This document shows positions 36,812 to 49,717 of a stretch of DNA of 64,000 nucleotides, one piece after another. The position numbers and the translations under genes are program-made. Within the stretch, counting starts at the first letter, position 1, and each line of letters begins with the position of its first letter. The stretch comes from Sipunculus nudus (Eukaryota; Annelida; Sipuncula; Golfingiida; Sipunculidae): contig CM049308.1 in the NCBI GenBank assembly GCA_026874595.1, positions 96,520,624 to 96,584,623 of the forward strand. Reading direction: 5' to 3'. Below the pieces are notes generated by a model, which was given only the letters and a program-made list of their open reading frames with translations, searched no databases and had not been told where the DNA came from.

Positions 36812-39800
36812 ACAAACAGACACTCCATCTTATGTGAAGGAATGTGGATCACATGACTTACCTCCAATAGACACTCCCACATATGCTGCTTAGAGGAGGA
36901 ATGTGGATCACATGACTTACCTCAAACAGACACTCCCACATACACTGCGAAGAGGAGGAATGTGGATCACATGACTTACCTCCAATAGATACTCCCACAT
37001 ACGCTGTTTAGAGGAGGAATGTGGATCACATGACTTACCTCCAACAGACACTCCCACATACGCTGCGTTCAGGAGGAATGTGGATTACATGACTTACCTC
37101 CAAGAGACACTCCCACATACGCTGGGTAGAGGAGGAATGTGGATTACATGACTTACCTCCAAGAGACACTCAAACATACACAGCATAGAGGAAGAATGTG
37201 GATCACATGACTTACCTCCAACAGACACTCCCACAAACGCTGGGTAGAGGAGGAATGTGGATTACATGACTTACCTCCAAGAGACAATCCCACATACGCT
37301 GTATAGAGGAGGAATGAGGATTACATGACTTACCTCCAAGAGACACTCCCACATACGCTGCTTAGAGGAGGAATGTGGATCACATGACTTACCTCCAATA
37401 GACACTCCCACATACACTGTGTAGAGGAGGAATGTGGATCACATGACTTAACTCCAATAGACACTCCCACATATGCTGCGTAGAGGAGGAATGAGGATTA
37501 CATGACTTACCTCCAAGAGACACTCCCACATACGCTGCTTAGAGGAGGAATGTGGATCACATGACTTACCTCCAATAGACACTCCCACATACACTGTGTA
37601 GAGGAGGAATGTGGATCACATGACTTAACTCCAATAGACACTCCCACATATGCTGCGTAGAGGAGGAATGTGGATCACATGACTTAACTCCAATAGACAC
37701 TCCCACATACACTGCGAAGAGGAGGAATGTGGATCACATGACTTACCTCCAATAGATACTCCCACATACGCTGTTTACAGGAGGAATGTGGATCACATGA
37801 CTTACCTCCAACAGACACTCCCACATACACTGCATAGAGGAGGAATGTGGATCACATGACTTACCTCCAACAGACACCTAATCTAGGTTTTCAATGAGAC
37901 TTTTCATGGACCTATCTGGATGTAATGTTAGAAGATTCCAGGTCCAGCGTTTATGATTTTTGTGCCTTGTTAACAGATGACGGCATCTTTTAAGGTATAA
38001 GAATAGAGAAAAAATATTGTAAAAAAATTGAAAAAATACAGGTGGTGCCACCAGTCTGCAGACACTGATATAACACTCCATGATTAATATCCATGCAAAG
38101 AAGGATTACATGACTTACCTCCAATAGACACTCCCACATACGCTGCTTAGAGGAGGAACGTGGATCACATGACTTACCTCCAATAGACACTCCCACATAC
38201 ACTGTGTAGAGGAGGAATGAGGATCACATGACTTACCTCCAACAGACACTCCCACATACACTGTGTGGAGGAGGAATGTGGATCACATGACTTACCTCCA
38301 ATTGACACTCCCACATACACTGTGTGGAGGAGGAATGTGGATCACTTGACTTACCTCCAATTGACACTCCCACATACACTGTGTGGAGGAGGAATGTGGA
38401 TCACATGACTTACCTCCAACAGACACTCCCACATACACTGTGTGGAGGAGGAATGAGGATCACATGACTTACCTCCAACAGACACTCCCACATACACTGT
38501 GTGGAGGAGGAATGTGGATCACATGACTTACCTCGAATTGACACTCCCACATACACTGTGTAGAGGAGGAATGAGGATCACATGACTTACCTCCAACAGA
38601 CACTCCCACATACACTGTGTGGAGGAGGAATGTGGATCACATGACTTACCTCCAATTGACAATCCCACATACACTGTGTAGAGGAAGAATGTGGATCACA
38701 TGACTTACCTCCAATTGACACTCCCACATACACTGTGTAGAGGAGGAATGTGGATCACATGACTTACCTCCAATAGACACTCCCACATACACTGTGTAGA
38801 GGAGGAATGAGGATCACATGACTTACCTACAACAGACACTCCCACATACACTGTGTGGAGGAGGAATGTGGATCACATGACTTACCTTCAATTGACACTC
38901 CCACATTCACTGTGTAGAGGAGGAATGTGGATCACATGACTTACCTCCAATTGACACTCCCACATACACTGTGTAGAGGAGGAATGTGGATCACATGACT
39001 TATCTCCAATAGACACTCCCACATACGCTGTGTAGAGGAGGAATGTGGATCACATGACTTACCTCCAATAGACACTCCCACATACACTGTGTAGAGGAGG
39101 AATGTGGATCACATGACTTACCTCCAATAGACACTCCCACATACACTGTGTAGAGGAGGAATGAGGATCACATGACTTACCTACAACAGACACTCCCACA
39201 TACACTGTGTGGAGGAGGAATGTGGATCACATGACTTACCTTCAATTGACACTCCCACATTCACTGTGTAGAGGAGGAATGTGGATCACATGACTTACCT
39301 CCAATTGACACTCCCACATACACTGTGTAGAGGAGGAATGTGGATCACATGACTTATCTCCAATAGACACTCCCACATACGCTGTGTAGAGGAGGAATGT
39401 GGATCACATGACTTACCTCCAATAGACACTCCCACATACACTGTGTAGAGGAGGAATGTGGATCACATGACTTATCTCCAATAGACACTCCCACATACGC
39501 TGTGTAGAGGAGGAATGTTGATCACAAGACTTACCTCCAATAGACACTCCCACATACACTGTGTGGAGGAGGAATGTGGATCACATGACTTACCTCCAAT
39601 TGACACTCCCACATACACTGTGTAGAGGAGGAATGAGGATCACATGACTTACCTCCAATAGACACTCCCACATACACTGTGTAGAGGAGAAATGTGGATT
39701 ACATGACTTACCTCCAAGAGACACTCCCACATACGCTGTGTAAAGGAGGAATGTGGATCACATGACTTACCTCCAATTGACACTCCCAAATACACTTTGT

Positions 39801-42800
39801 AGAGGAGGAATGTGGATCACATGACTTACCTCCAATTGACACTCCCACATACACTGTGTAGAGGAGGAATGTGGATCACATGACTTACCTCCAATTGACA
39901 CTCCCACATACACTGTGTAGAGGAGGAATGTGGATCACATGACTTACCTCCAATAGACAGTCCCACATACACTGTGTAGAGGAGGAATGTGGATCACATG
40001 ACTTACCTCCAATTGACACTCCCACATACACTGTGTAGAGGAGGAATGTGGATCACATGACTTACCTCCAATAGACAGTCCCACATACGCTGCGTAGAGG
40101 AGGAATGTGGATCACATGACTTACCTCCAATTGACACTCCCACATACACTGTGTAGAGGAGGAATGTGGATCACATGACTTACCTCCAATTGACACTCCC
40201 AAATACACTTTGTAGAGGAGGAATGTGGATCACATGACTTACCTCCAATTGACACTCCCACATACACTGTGTAGAGGAGGAATGTGGATCACATGACTTA
40301 CCTCCAATTGACACTCCCACATACACTGTGTAGAGGAGGAATGTGGATCACATGACTTACCTCCAATAGACAGTCCCACATACACTGTGTAGAGGAGAAA
40401 TGTGGATTACATGACTTACCTCCAAGATACACTCCCACATACACTGTGTAGAGGAGGAATGTGGATTACATGACTTACCTCCAATTGACACTCCCACATA
40501 CACTGTGTAGAGGAAGAATGTGGATTACATGACTTACCTCCAATTGACACTCCCACATACACTGTGTAGAGGAGAAATGAGGATAACATGACTTACCTCC
40601 AATAGACACTCCCAGATACCCTGTGTAGAGGAAGAATGTGGATCACATGACTTACCTCCAATTGACACTCCCACATACACTGTGTAGAGGAGGAATGTGG
40701 ATCACATGACTTACCTCCAATAGACACTCCCACATACGCTGTGTAGAGGAAGAATGTGGATCACATGACTTACCTCCAATTGACACTCCCACATACACTG
40801 TGTAGAGGAGGAATGAGGATCACATGACTTACCTCCAACAGACACTCCCACATACACTGTGTAGAGGAAGAATGTGGATCACATGACTTACCTCCAAGAG
40901 ACACTCCCACATACACTGTGTAGAGGAAGAATGTGGATCACATGACTTACCTCTAACAGACACTCGAACATACACTGTGTAGAGGAGGAATGTGGATCAC
41001 ATGACTTATCTCCAACAGACACTCCCACATACACTGTGTAGAGGAGGAATGTGGATTACATGACTTACCTCCAATTGACACTTCCACATACGCTGCATAG
41101 AGGAGGAATGTGGATCACATGACTTACCTCCAATTGACACTTCCACATACACTGTGTAGAGGAGAAATGTGGATTACATGACTTACCTCCAAGAGACACT
41201 CCCACATACACTGTGTAGAGCAGGAATGTGGATCACATGACTTACCTCCAATTGACACTTCCACATACGCTGCATAGAGGAGGAATGTGGATTACATGAC
41301 TTACCTCCAATTGACACTCCCACATGTGCTGTGTAGAGGAGGAATGTGGATCACATGACTTACCTCCAAGAGACACTCCCACATATGCTGCGTAGAGGAG
41401 GAATGAGGATTACATGACTTACCTCCAATAGACACTCCCACATAACCTGTGTAGAGGAAGAATGTGGATCACATAACTTACCTCCAATTGACACTCCCAC
41501 ATACACTGCGTAGAGGAGGAATGTGGATCACATGACTTACCTCCAATAGACACTCCCACATACGCTGTGTAGAGGAGGAATGAGGATCACATGACTTACC
41601 TCCAATTGACACTCCCACATACACTGTGTAGAGGAAGAATGTGGATCACATGTCTTACCTCCAATAGACACTCCCACATGCGCTGTGTAGAGGAGGAATG
41701 AGGATCACATGACTATCCTCCAATAGACACTCCCACATACACTGTGTAGAGGAAGAATGTGGATCACATGACTTACCTCCAATAGACACTCCCACATACA
41801 CTGTGTAGAGGAGGAATGAGGATCACATGACTTACCTCCAATAGACACTCCCACATGCGCTGTGTAGAGGAGGAATGTGGATCACATGACTTACCTCCAA
41901 GAGACACTCCCACATACCCTGTGTAGAGGAGGAATGTGGATCACATGACTTACCTCCAACAGACACTCCCACATACACTGTGTGGAGGAGGAATGTGGAT
42001 CACATGACTTACCTCGAATTGACACTCCCACATACACTGTGTAGAGGAGGAATGAGGATCACATGACTTACCTCCAACAGACACTCCCACATACACTGTG
42101 TGGAGGAGGAATGTGGATCACATGACTTACTTCCAACAGACACTCCCACATACCCTGTGTAGAGGAGGAATGTGGATCACATGACTTATCTCCAACAGAC
42201 ACTCCCACATACACTGTGTAGAGGAAGAATATGGATCACATGACTTACCTCCAACAGACACTCCCACATACACTGTGTAGAGGAGGAATGTGGATCACAT
42301 GACTTATCTCCAACAGACACTCCCACATACACTGTGTAGAGGAAGAATGTGGATCACATGACTTACCTCCAATAGACACTCCCACATACACTGTGTAGAG
42401 GAAGAATGTGGATCACATGACTTACCTCCAACAGACACTCCCACATACACTGTGTAGAGGAGGAATGTGGATCACATGACTTATCTCCAACAGACACTCC
42501 CACATACACTGTGTAGAGGAAGAATGTGGATCACATGACTTACCTCCAACAGACACTCCCACATACACTGTGTAGAGGAAGAATGTGGATCACATGACTT
42601 ACCTCCAACAGACACTCCCACATACACTGTGTAGAGGAAGAATGTGGATCACATGACTTACCTCCAACAGACACTCCCACATACACTGTGTAGAGGAGGA
42701 ATGTGGATCACATGACTTACCTCCAATTGACACTCCCACATACACTGTGTAGAGGAGGAATGTGGATCACATGACTTATCTCCAACAGACACTCCCACAT

Positions 42801-45800
42801 ACACTGTGTAGAGGAAGAATGTGGATCACATGACTTACCTCCAACAGACACTCCCACATACACTGTGTAGAGGAGGAATGTGGATCCCATGACTTACCTC
42901 CAATTGACACTCCCACATACACTGTGTAGAGGAGGAATGTGGATCACATGACTTACATCCAATTGACACTCCCACATACGCTACGTAGTGGAGGAATGTG
43001 GATCACATGACTTACCTCCAATAGACACTCCCACATACAAAGTGTAGAGGAAGAATGTGGATCACATGACTTGCCTCCAACAGACACTCCCACATACACT
43101 GTGTAGAGGAAGAATGTGGATCACATGACTTACCTCCAACAGACACTCCCACATACACTGTGTGGAGGAGGAATGTGGATCACATGACTTACTTCCAACA
43201 GACACTCCCACATACCCTGTGTAGAGGAGGAATGTGGATCACATGACTTATCTCCAACAGACACTCCCACATACACTGTGTAGAGGAAGAATATGGATCA
43301 CATGACTTACCTCCAACAGACACTCCCACATACACTGTGTAGAGGAGGAATGTGGATCACATGACTTATCTCCAACAGACACTCCCACATACACTGTGTA
43401 GAGGAAGAATGTGGATCACATGACTTACCTCCAACAGACACTCCCACATACACTGTGTAGAGGAAGAATGTGGATCACATGACTTACCTCCAACAGACAC
43501 TCCCACATACACTGTGTAGAGGAGGAATGTGGATCACATGACTTATCTCCAACAGACACTCCCACATACACTGTGTAGAGGAAGAATGTGGATCACATGA
43601 CTTACCTCCAACAGACACTCCCACATACACTGTGTAGAGGAGGAATGTGGATCACATGACTTACCTCCAACAGACACTCCCACATACACTGTGTAGAGGA
43701 GGAATGTGGATCACATGACTTATCTCCAACAGACACTCCCACATACACTGTGTAGAGGAAGAATGTGGATCACATGACTTACCTCCAACAGACACTCCCA
43801 CATACACTGTGTAGAGGAGGAATGTGGATCCCATGACTTACCTCCAATTGACACTCCCACATACACTGTGTAGAGGAGGAATGTGGATCACATGACTTAC
43901 ATCCAATTGACACTCCCACATACGCTACGTAGTGGAGGAATGTGGATCACATGACTTGCCTCCAACAGACACTCCCACATACACTGTGTAGAGGAAGAAT
44001 GTGGATCACATGACTTACCTCCAATAGACACTCCCACATACACTGTGTGGAGGAGGAATGTGGATCACATGACTTACATCCAATTGACACTCACACATAC
44101 GCTACGTAGAGGAGGAATGTGGATCACATGACTTACCTCCAATAGACACTCCCACATACGCTGTGTAGAGGAGGAATGTGGATCACATGACTTACCTCCA
44201 ACAGACACTCCCACATACACTGTGTAGAGGAAGAATGTGGATCACATGACTTACCTCCAATTGACACTCCCACATACACTGCGTAGAGGAGGAATGTGGA
44301 TCACATGACTTACTCCAACAGACACTCCCACATACACTGTGTAGAGGAAGAATGTGGATTACATGACTTACCTCCAATAGGCACTCCCACATACGCTGCG
44401 TAGAGGAGGAATTTGGATTACATGACTTACCTCCAATAGACACTCCCACATACGCTGTGTAGAGGAGGAATGTGGATCACATGACTTACCTACAATAGAC
44501 ACTCCCACAAACCCTGTGTGGAGGAGGAATGTGGATCACATGACTTACCTCCAACAGACACTCCCACATACGCTGTGTAGAGGAGGAATGTGGATCACAT
44601 GACTTACCTCCAAGAGACACTCCCACATACCCTGTGTAGTGGAAGAATGTGAATCACATGACTTACCTCCAATAGACACTCCCACATACCCTGTGTAGAG
44701 GAAGAATGTGGATTATATGACTTACCTCCAATAGACACTCCCACATACGCTGCGTAGAGGAGGAATTTGGATTACATGACTTACCTCCAACAGACACTCC
44801 AACATACACTGTGTAGAGGAAGAATGTGGATTACATGACTTACCTCCAATAGACACTCCCACATACGCTGCATAGAGGAGGAATTTGGATTACATGACTT
44901 ACCTCCAATAGACACTCCCACATACGCTGTGTAGAGGAGGAATGTGGATCACATGACTTACCTCCAACAGACACTCCCACATACGCTGTGTAGAGGAAGA
45001 ATGTGGATCACATGACTTACCTCCAACAGACACTCCCACATACACTGTGTAGAGGAGGAATGTGGATCACATGACTTACCTCCAATAGACACTCCCACAT
45101 ACGCTGCGTAGAGGAGGAATTTGGATTACATGACTTACCTCCAATAGACACTCCCACATACGCTGTGTAGAGGAGGAATGTGGATCACATGACTTACCTA
45201 CAATAGACACTCCCACATACCCTGTGTGGAGGAGGAATGTGGATCACATGACTTACCTCCAAGAGACACTCCCACATACGCTGTGTAGAGGAGGAATGTG
45301 GATCACATGACTTACCTCCAAGAGACACTCCCACATACACTGTGTAGTGGAAGAATGTGAATCACATGACTTACCTCCAATAGACACTCCCACATACCCT
45401 GTGTAGAGGAAGAATGTGGATTACATGACTTACCTCCAATAGACACTCCCACATACGCTGTGTAGAGGAGGAATTTTGGATTACATTACTTACCTCCAAC
45501 AGACACTCCCACATACACTGTGTAGAGGAAGAATGTGGATTACATGACTTACCTCCAATAGACAGTCCCACATACACTGTGTAGAGGAGGAATGTGGATC
45601 ACATGACTTACCTCCAACAGACACTCCCACATACGCTGTGTAGAGGAAGAATGTGGATCACATGACTTACCTCCAAGAGACACTCCCACATACACTGTGT
45701 AGAGGAGGAATGTGGATCACATGACTTACCTCCAACAGACACTCCCACATACACTGTGTAGAGGAGGAATGTGGATCACATGACTTACCTCCAAGAGACA

Positions 45801-46240
45801 CTCCTACATACACTGTGTAGAGGAGGAATGTGGATCACATGACTTACCTCCAATAGACACTCCCACATACACTGTGTAGAGGAGGAATGTGGATCACATG
45901 ACTTACCTCCAATAGACACTCCCACATACGCTGTGTAGAGGAGGAATGTGGATCACATGACTTACCTCCAAGAGACACTCCCACATACACTGTGTAGACG
46001 AGGAATGTGGATCACATGACTAACCTCCAAGAGACACTCCCACATACACTATGTAGAGGAGGAATTTGGATCACATGACTTACCTCCAACAGACACTCCC
46101 ACATACACTGTGTAGAGGAGGAATTTGGATCACATGACTTACCTCCAACAGACACTCCCACATACGGTGCTTAGAGGAGGAATGTGGATCACATGACTTA
46201 CCTCCAATAGATACTCCCACATACGCTGCGTAGAGGAGGA
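36812..46240 (-). repeat. 59-bp minisatellite made of an exon end plus splice donor, about 155 units
   Basis: Read on the minus strand, each 59-bp unit is 42 nt matching the last coding nucleotides of the 46337-46202 exon (TTCCTCCTCTACGCAGCGTA, then the codons for YVGVSIGG) plus 17 nt of intron (GTAAGTCATGTGATCCA). The unit boundary sits in CATTCCTCCTCTA, which occurs both in the exon and in the intron. Nearly every unit keeps GGAG/GTAAGT. About 9.4 kb, less a 226-bp patch, gives about 155 units. Most distal units carry the variants ACACAGTGTATG and TCAATTGGAG. Because 59 is not a multiple of 3, the frame changes from unit to unit. Confidence 0.95.
37877..38102 (+). repeat. 226-bp patch of 336-bp monomer inside the minisatellite
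   Basis: This block interrupts the 59-bp array and is practically identical to 35811-36036, about 2 kb away. The one difference seen is CAGACACTG against CAGAAACTG. Both junctions show only 2-3 bases of matching sequence and no transposon termini, so it looks like a templated filler from break repair or gene conversion. Confidence 0.85.
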
Positions 46241-46337
46241 ATGCAGAGAGGTCTCCCACCGTGATCTGAGACTCTGTCATCATCAGACCACCATAGTAAA
46301 ACACAGACAGAACTATCAGGTTTCCTGCCATACCAGT
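46202..46337 (-). CDS. ABCB10: ABCB10-like exon: TM5-TM6
   Basis: This 136-bp exon starts TGMAGNLIVLSVFYYGGLMM, continues with a TESQITVGDLSAF segment and ends LLYAAYVGVSIG. It covers transmembrane helix 5, the short outer loop with the conserved (M/I)TVG-LS-F text, and helix 6. The acceptor used is TTTTAG at 46339-46338 and the first donor GGAG/GTAAGT at 46202/46201; phase is 0 in and 1 out, fitting both neighbours. Two more copies of the acceptor lie at 21-bp steps upstream and about 155 copies of the donor downstream. Reading on past the first donor in frame meets TAA at 46082-46080. Use of the second or third donor shifts frame, so only the first donor gives a normal protein. Confidence 0.93.
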
Positions 46338-46386
46338 CTAAAATAAGAAAGTACCAGTCTAAAATGAGAAAGTTCCAGTCTAAAAC
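46329..46386 (-). repeat. Three 21-bp copies of the splice acceptor
   Basis: On the minus strand TTTTAG/ACTGG occurs three times, with AG at 46381-46380, 46360-46359 and 46339-46338. The spacing of 21 bp would keep the frame. In that frame, however, the next acceptor copy itself reads TAG, so use of either upstream acceptor puts a stop seven codons in. Confidence 0.85.
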
Positions 46387-47272
46387 TAGATTGGCTTTGT
46401 TTTTGCAGTGAGAAAACGGATAAATGCACCCCCTTTGGGCCATCCCAAAACATTAGGATTATAAATATGCACTATCTCAAAACAATGATTCTAGATTTTG
46501 GATATGACCTTGAAGGTCACGTTCAAGGTCACCACTTTTGGAAATTAGATGAGATTTTGGCAGAAAGAACTGTTGTGTCAAATTTGAGGATAAAATGTAA
46601 AAAACTTCAAAAGTTAAGGGGTTCACAAAAATTTCAAATTTTGACAGATTTGACCTTGAAGATTTAAAGATGAAGGTCAAGGTCACCATGTGTCAAACTT
46701 GTCCAAGATTTTTGGATAAACAATTAGTATTTAAAATTTCAAAGGAAAATATTCAGGCCTTTAAAAGTTATCGTATTCACAAGATATCCTACAGACGACA
46801 ACAACTGACCATGATAGATGACTAATCACCAACAGGTGTCGCCAGCAGGGACATAAATTCATTGAACTTTTTGCAGTAACTGCCAGGTGCTCCCATCTGT
46901 TGAGCGTGGTTAAAACTATTTGCACTTAGTCACCAAAGACTTTAAAACCATCCCAGACTTGAAGGCAGAAGTGGAGGATATAAATTCCTTGAACTTGCTT
47001 GTTGTTTCTACAAATGACTTGTTTTTATGACTGTTTTAATGTAACTAGATATGAACTGTTTTTATTCCTGTACTGATTTATACCACCTAAAAAATGTTTT
47101 ATGACTATGATAATGTTTACCATAATTCATCTGTTTTCAAATTGGAAGTGTCTAGGCAGCTGACAATGTGACTGTGGAGCATCAGAGGATTCTATACACA
47201 CTTTTAATTTGTGTTTGATTTTTACAGATTTTAGATTCATAATAACTCATGCACAATACATAGGTCTATATA
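46387..47272 (-). other. Intron with AGGTCA-type half-sites
   Basis: Between 46500 and 46690 TGACCTTGAAGGTCA, TTCAAGGTCA, TGACCTTGAA and GAAGGTCAAGGTCA occur. These match the TCAAGGTCA core bound by oestrogen-related and other orphan nuclear receptors. Such runs may simply be part of an interspersed repeat. The rest of the segment shows nothing recognisable. Confidence 0.35.
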
Positions 47273-47698
47273 TACATATATTTCAGGACTTAAACACACT
47301 TACTTGTGTTCGACAGCTCTGTTACGTTAGGTCCCTTACGGGCCCCTAAGGACCTCAATGTGCAATAAACCATACAATGGAAGATAATCAGCAAAGCCAG
47401 AGCATACTCCACATCATCTAAATCATGTAACCTTTGTTTTGAGGAAAAGTACTTTATTATTCACCACCCCTTGTTATGCACCCTTTACAAAAGAAATGAA
47501 ATCGCAGCAACATGCAGGCACCGATCAAAACACCTCCTGACTAACTACAAATCCCCTGTGTCAACTATTAGGAGCCCCAACAAGACCACTCAGTGTTCCT
47601 GAAGAGTGGGGGCCCGTAGGGGCCCTTAGGAAACAGAGCTGTCAAACACAAGTAAGTGTGTCCTGAAAGTAAGTCAAGTAAGTCCTGAAATATATGTA
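47273..47698. mobile_element. ~426-bp MITE-like element with long inverted ends
   Basis: The left end TACATATATTTCAGGACTTA is the reverse complement of the right end at 47679-47698. Further in, CACACTTACTTGTGTT and GACAGCTCTGTT pair with AACAGAGCTGTC and AACACAAGTAAGTGTG near 47631-47661, and GGGCCCCTAAGG-type arms pair as well. There is no coding capacity. The superfamily is not clear; AT-rich flanks hide any target duplication. Confidence 0.65.
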
Positions 47699-47766
47699 TT
47701 ACAGCTCCTAGTATTTGTTGAGCACTTTAAAACCCCATGATCTTTCAACAATCTTATATATATATA

Positions 47767-48742
47767 CAGTGAAACTCCTACTTGCGGACAACTCACTAAT
47801 GCTGACACTAAATCTCAGTCCCTTCAAATTTGCCTCTATATTATGTTTAACGTAAACTCAGTAAAGCGGACAACTCACTATCCCAGACAACTGACAAAAT
47901 TTCCCGTCCCGCACGCATATCCAGTATATATTTTGACCCTCTAAAAAGGACAGACATCGCGAGTTCTATTTTTGTTCATATATCTGCCGGGAGTTGGCGC
48001 TCTGAGGTTGTAACCTCACATGACCCGTTTGGTCAAAGCAACAGCCTGAGGACAAGTGTAATTTGATAAACCATCATGATGTTACATGTGAATATTCAGT
48101 CGAAATTGTTGTTTATTTCTATAAATGTGTAGATATTACAATCATTACTTTATTAAGACTGACTGGTCAATCAGTAAAAAAACTGAGCTTTCGACAGCTT
48201 AACATTTGACAAAACCTGCATCAAAGACTAAAAGTTTGTGCATTGCGATCAGCGTCCGAACCGGGGAGCCTCCACTAGTTAGCACTTTGTTACTGTGAAT
48301 GCGTGTGAAGGCTATCCTATGTGAAGACAAATAATCATGCTGTCCCAATGCTGTCAATAATCAACCTTCAATATACCTAGTGCAACCATCCATGAACTAT
48401 ACTTACTTAAAAGATGAAGCACTTTACGTTAAAGTGAAACTGCCTAGATTAGTGTGTGAGGCCTAGCTGATGAAGTTGAAAGAGATAAAGAAAATGTTTG
48501 TCTTTTCCTATATATTCCTTAATATTTTATAAATTACAAAGGCATATTTAAGCTATTTTGAAAATTATTAAAATAAAGTTTATGTATTTAAAATTAAGTT
48601 TAAACATAATCAAATCATTGGGTATCAGTAAAATTCAATGAAGAATTGACGCAATATTGCATACTCCTCTAAACAGGACAACTCACTAATACGGACAAAA
48701 TTGTCCAGTCCCTTGGGTGTACAGCTAAAAGGAGTTTCACTA
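47767..48742. mobile_element. ~975-bp MITE-like element, possibly pogo/Tigger-derived
   Basis: The left end CAGTGAAACTCCT and the right end AGGAGTTTCACTA are inverted repeats, flanked by TA-rich sequence (TATATA on both sides). Inside the ends, GCGGACAACTCACTAA-like text recurs near 47784, 47867 and 48668. CAGTG-AACTCC ends with TA target sites suggest the pogo/Tigger branch of Tc1/mariner. No transposase frame remains. Confidence 0.6.
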
Positions 48743-48749
48743 TATATTA

Positions 48750-49482
48750 TGTTACGGTCCCTTTTCACACCAAACAACTCAGGCCGAACCGTAACACATA
48801 TGCTCAGACACGTTCTCTTCAAATGAATACGTAACCAAAATATGGGTGCAAAAACAGTACTATATTACTAGATTACAATATTTACATTCATACACAAATA
48901 ATATAATAGTCAATACATAACGTAATTTATAACCAAGTCTCTGACGAAAACTGAGTCTCTAAATAACGAACTGTAACGAAATACTTAACTGAATCCGGTA
49001 TACGAGAAACTGAAGTCCATCATCAACACATAATTCGGGCACACACAAAACTGAAGTCCTGTATTAATCCATGTGGCACCAAACAAACATAAAGTCTCTC
49101 CTCTTCCTAAATAATAAAGTTCATGGCGTAGTTCATGGCATTCCGTGGGCTTGGGGACCAAGAGCCCACGGTCACGGTCCCCGGGGATAACAGCAACGTG
49201 GCGTAGCAAAGTCAATAGTCCCGCCTCGTACTGCAGGCGAGTTCGTTTTATAGGTTTTCAACAATGGGTGGAAACCGCAGAAGTTTGTGGTTTTGCCTGA
49301 GAGAAACGATAGCGCCGGCAGAACTGCAAAACCAGTACTGAATGGTCCAAGAATAGTTTTTATGTTTCTCAAAGCGCGTCAGTAGTCAATGATAGCGGGG
49401 TGGATCCATAAGAGTGGAAACGGGGGCGGCCACACCACTTCGTGGCGCCATCCTCCGATGTCCGGGTGACGTCCATGCAACA
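48750..49482 (-). repeat. 3' LTR
   Basis: 733 bp, aligning without gaps to the other LTR at an offset of 5947. Read on the minus strand it starts TGTTGCATGG and ends CCGTAACA. Confidence 0.95.
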
Positions 49483-49493
49483 CCCCCACCCTT
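49483..49493 (-). other. Polypurine tract
   Basis: On the minus strand AAGGGTGGGGG lies directly before the 3' LTR, the usual position of the plus-strand primer. The 224 bp between it and the end of the RNase H frame show no feature. Confidence 0.85.
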
Positions 49494-49717
49494 AAAAGAA
49501 AGAAGGTAAGGAGAGCAAAGCATTAGCACTGTATGACGAGTATATGAGTAGTTTGACATCTTAAGCATTAGTTTATGCTTCTTACAGCTAATTAATTATC
49601 ATCATCACAAATAGTATAATCAGCAATATCTTAATACATGTAATATATGTAATACAACTCTTCCAAAAGGACAGAACATATCCGAGGCTATGACAAGAGT
49701 CAATCATCAGATCAAAA

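Noticed and set aside
36812-46240. Multiple functional tandem exons (exon duplication for alternative splicing)
   Set aside because: Units carry only the 3' end of the exon and its donor, no acceptor, and 59 bp breaks the frame; they cannot be separate exons.
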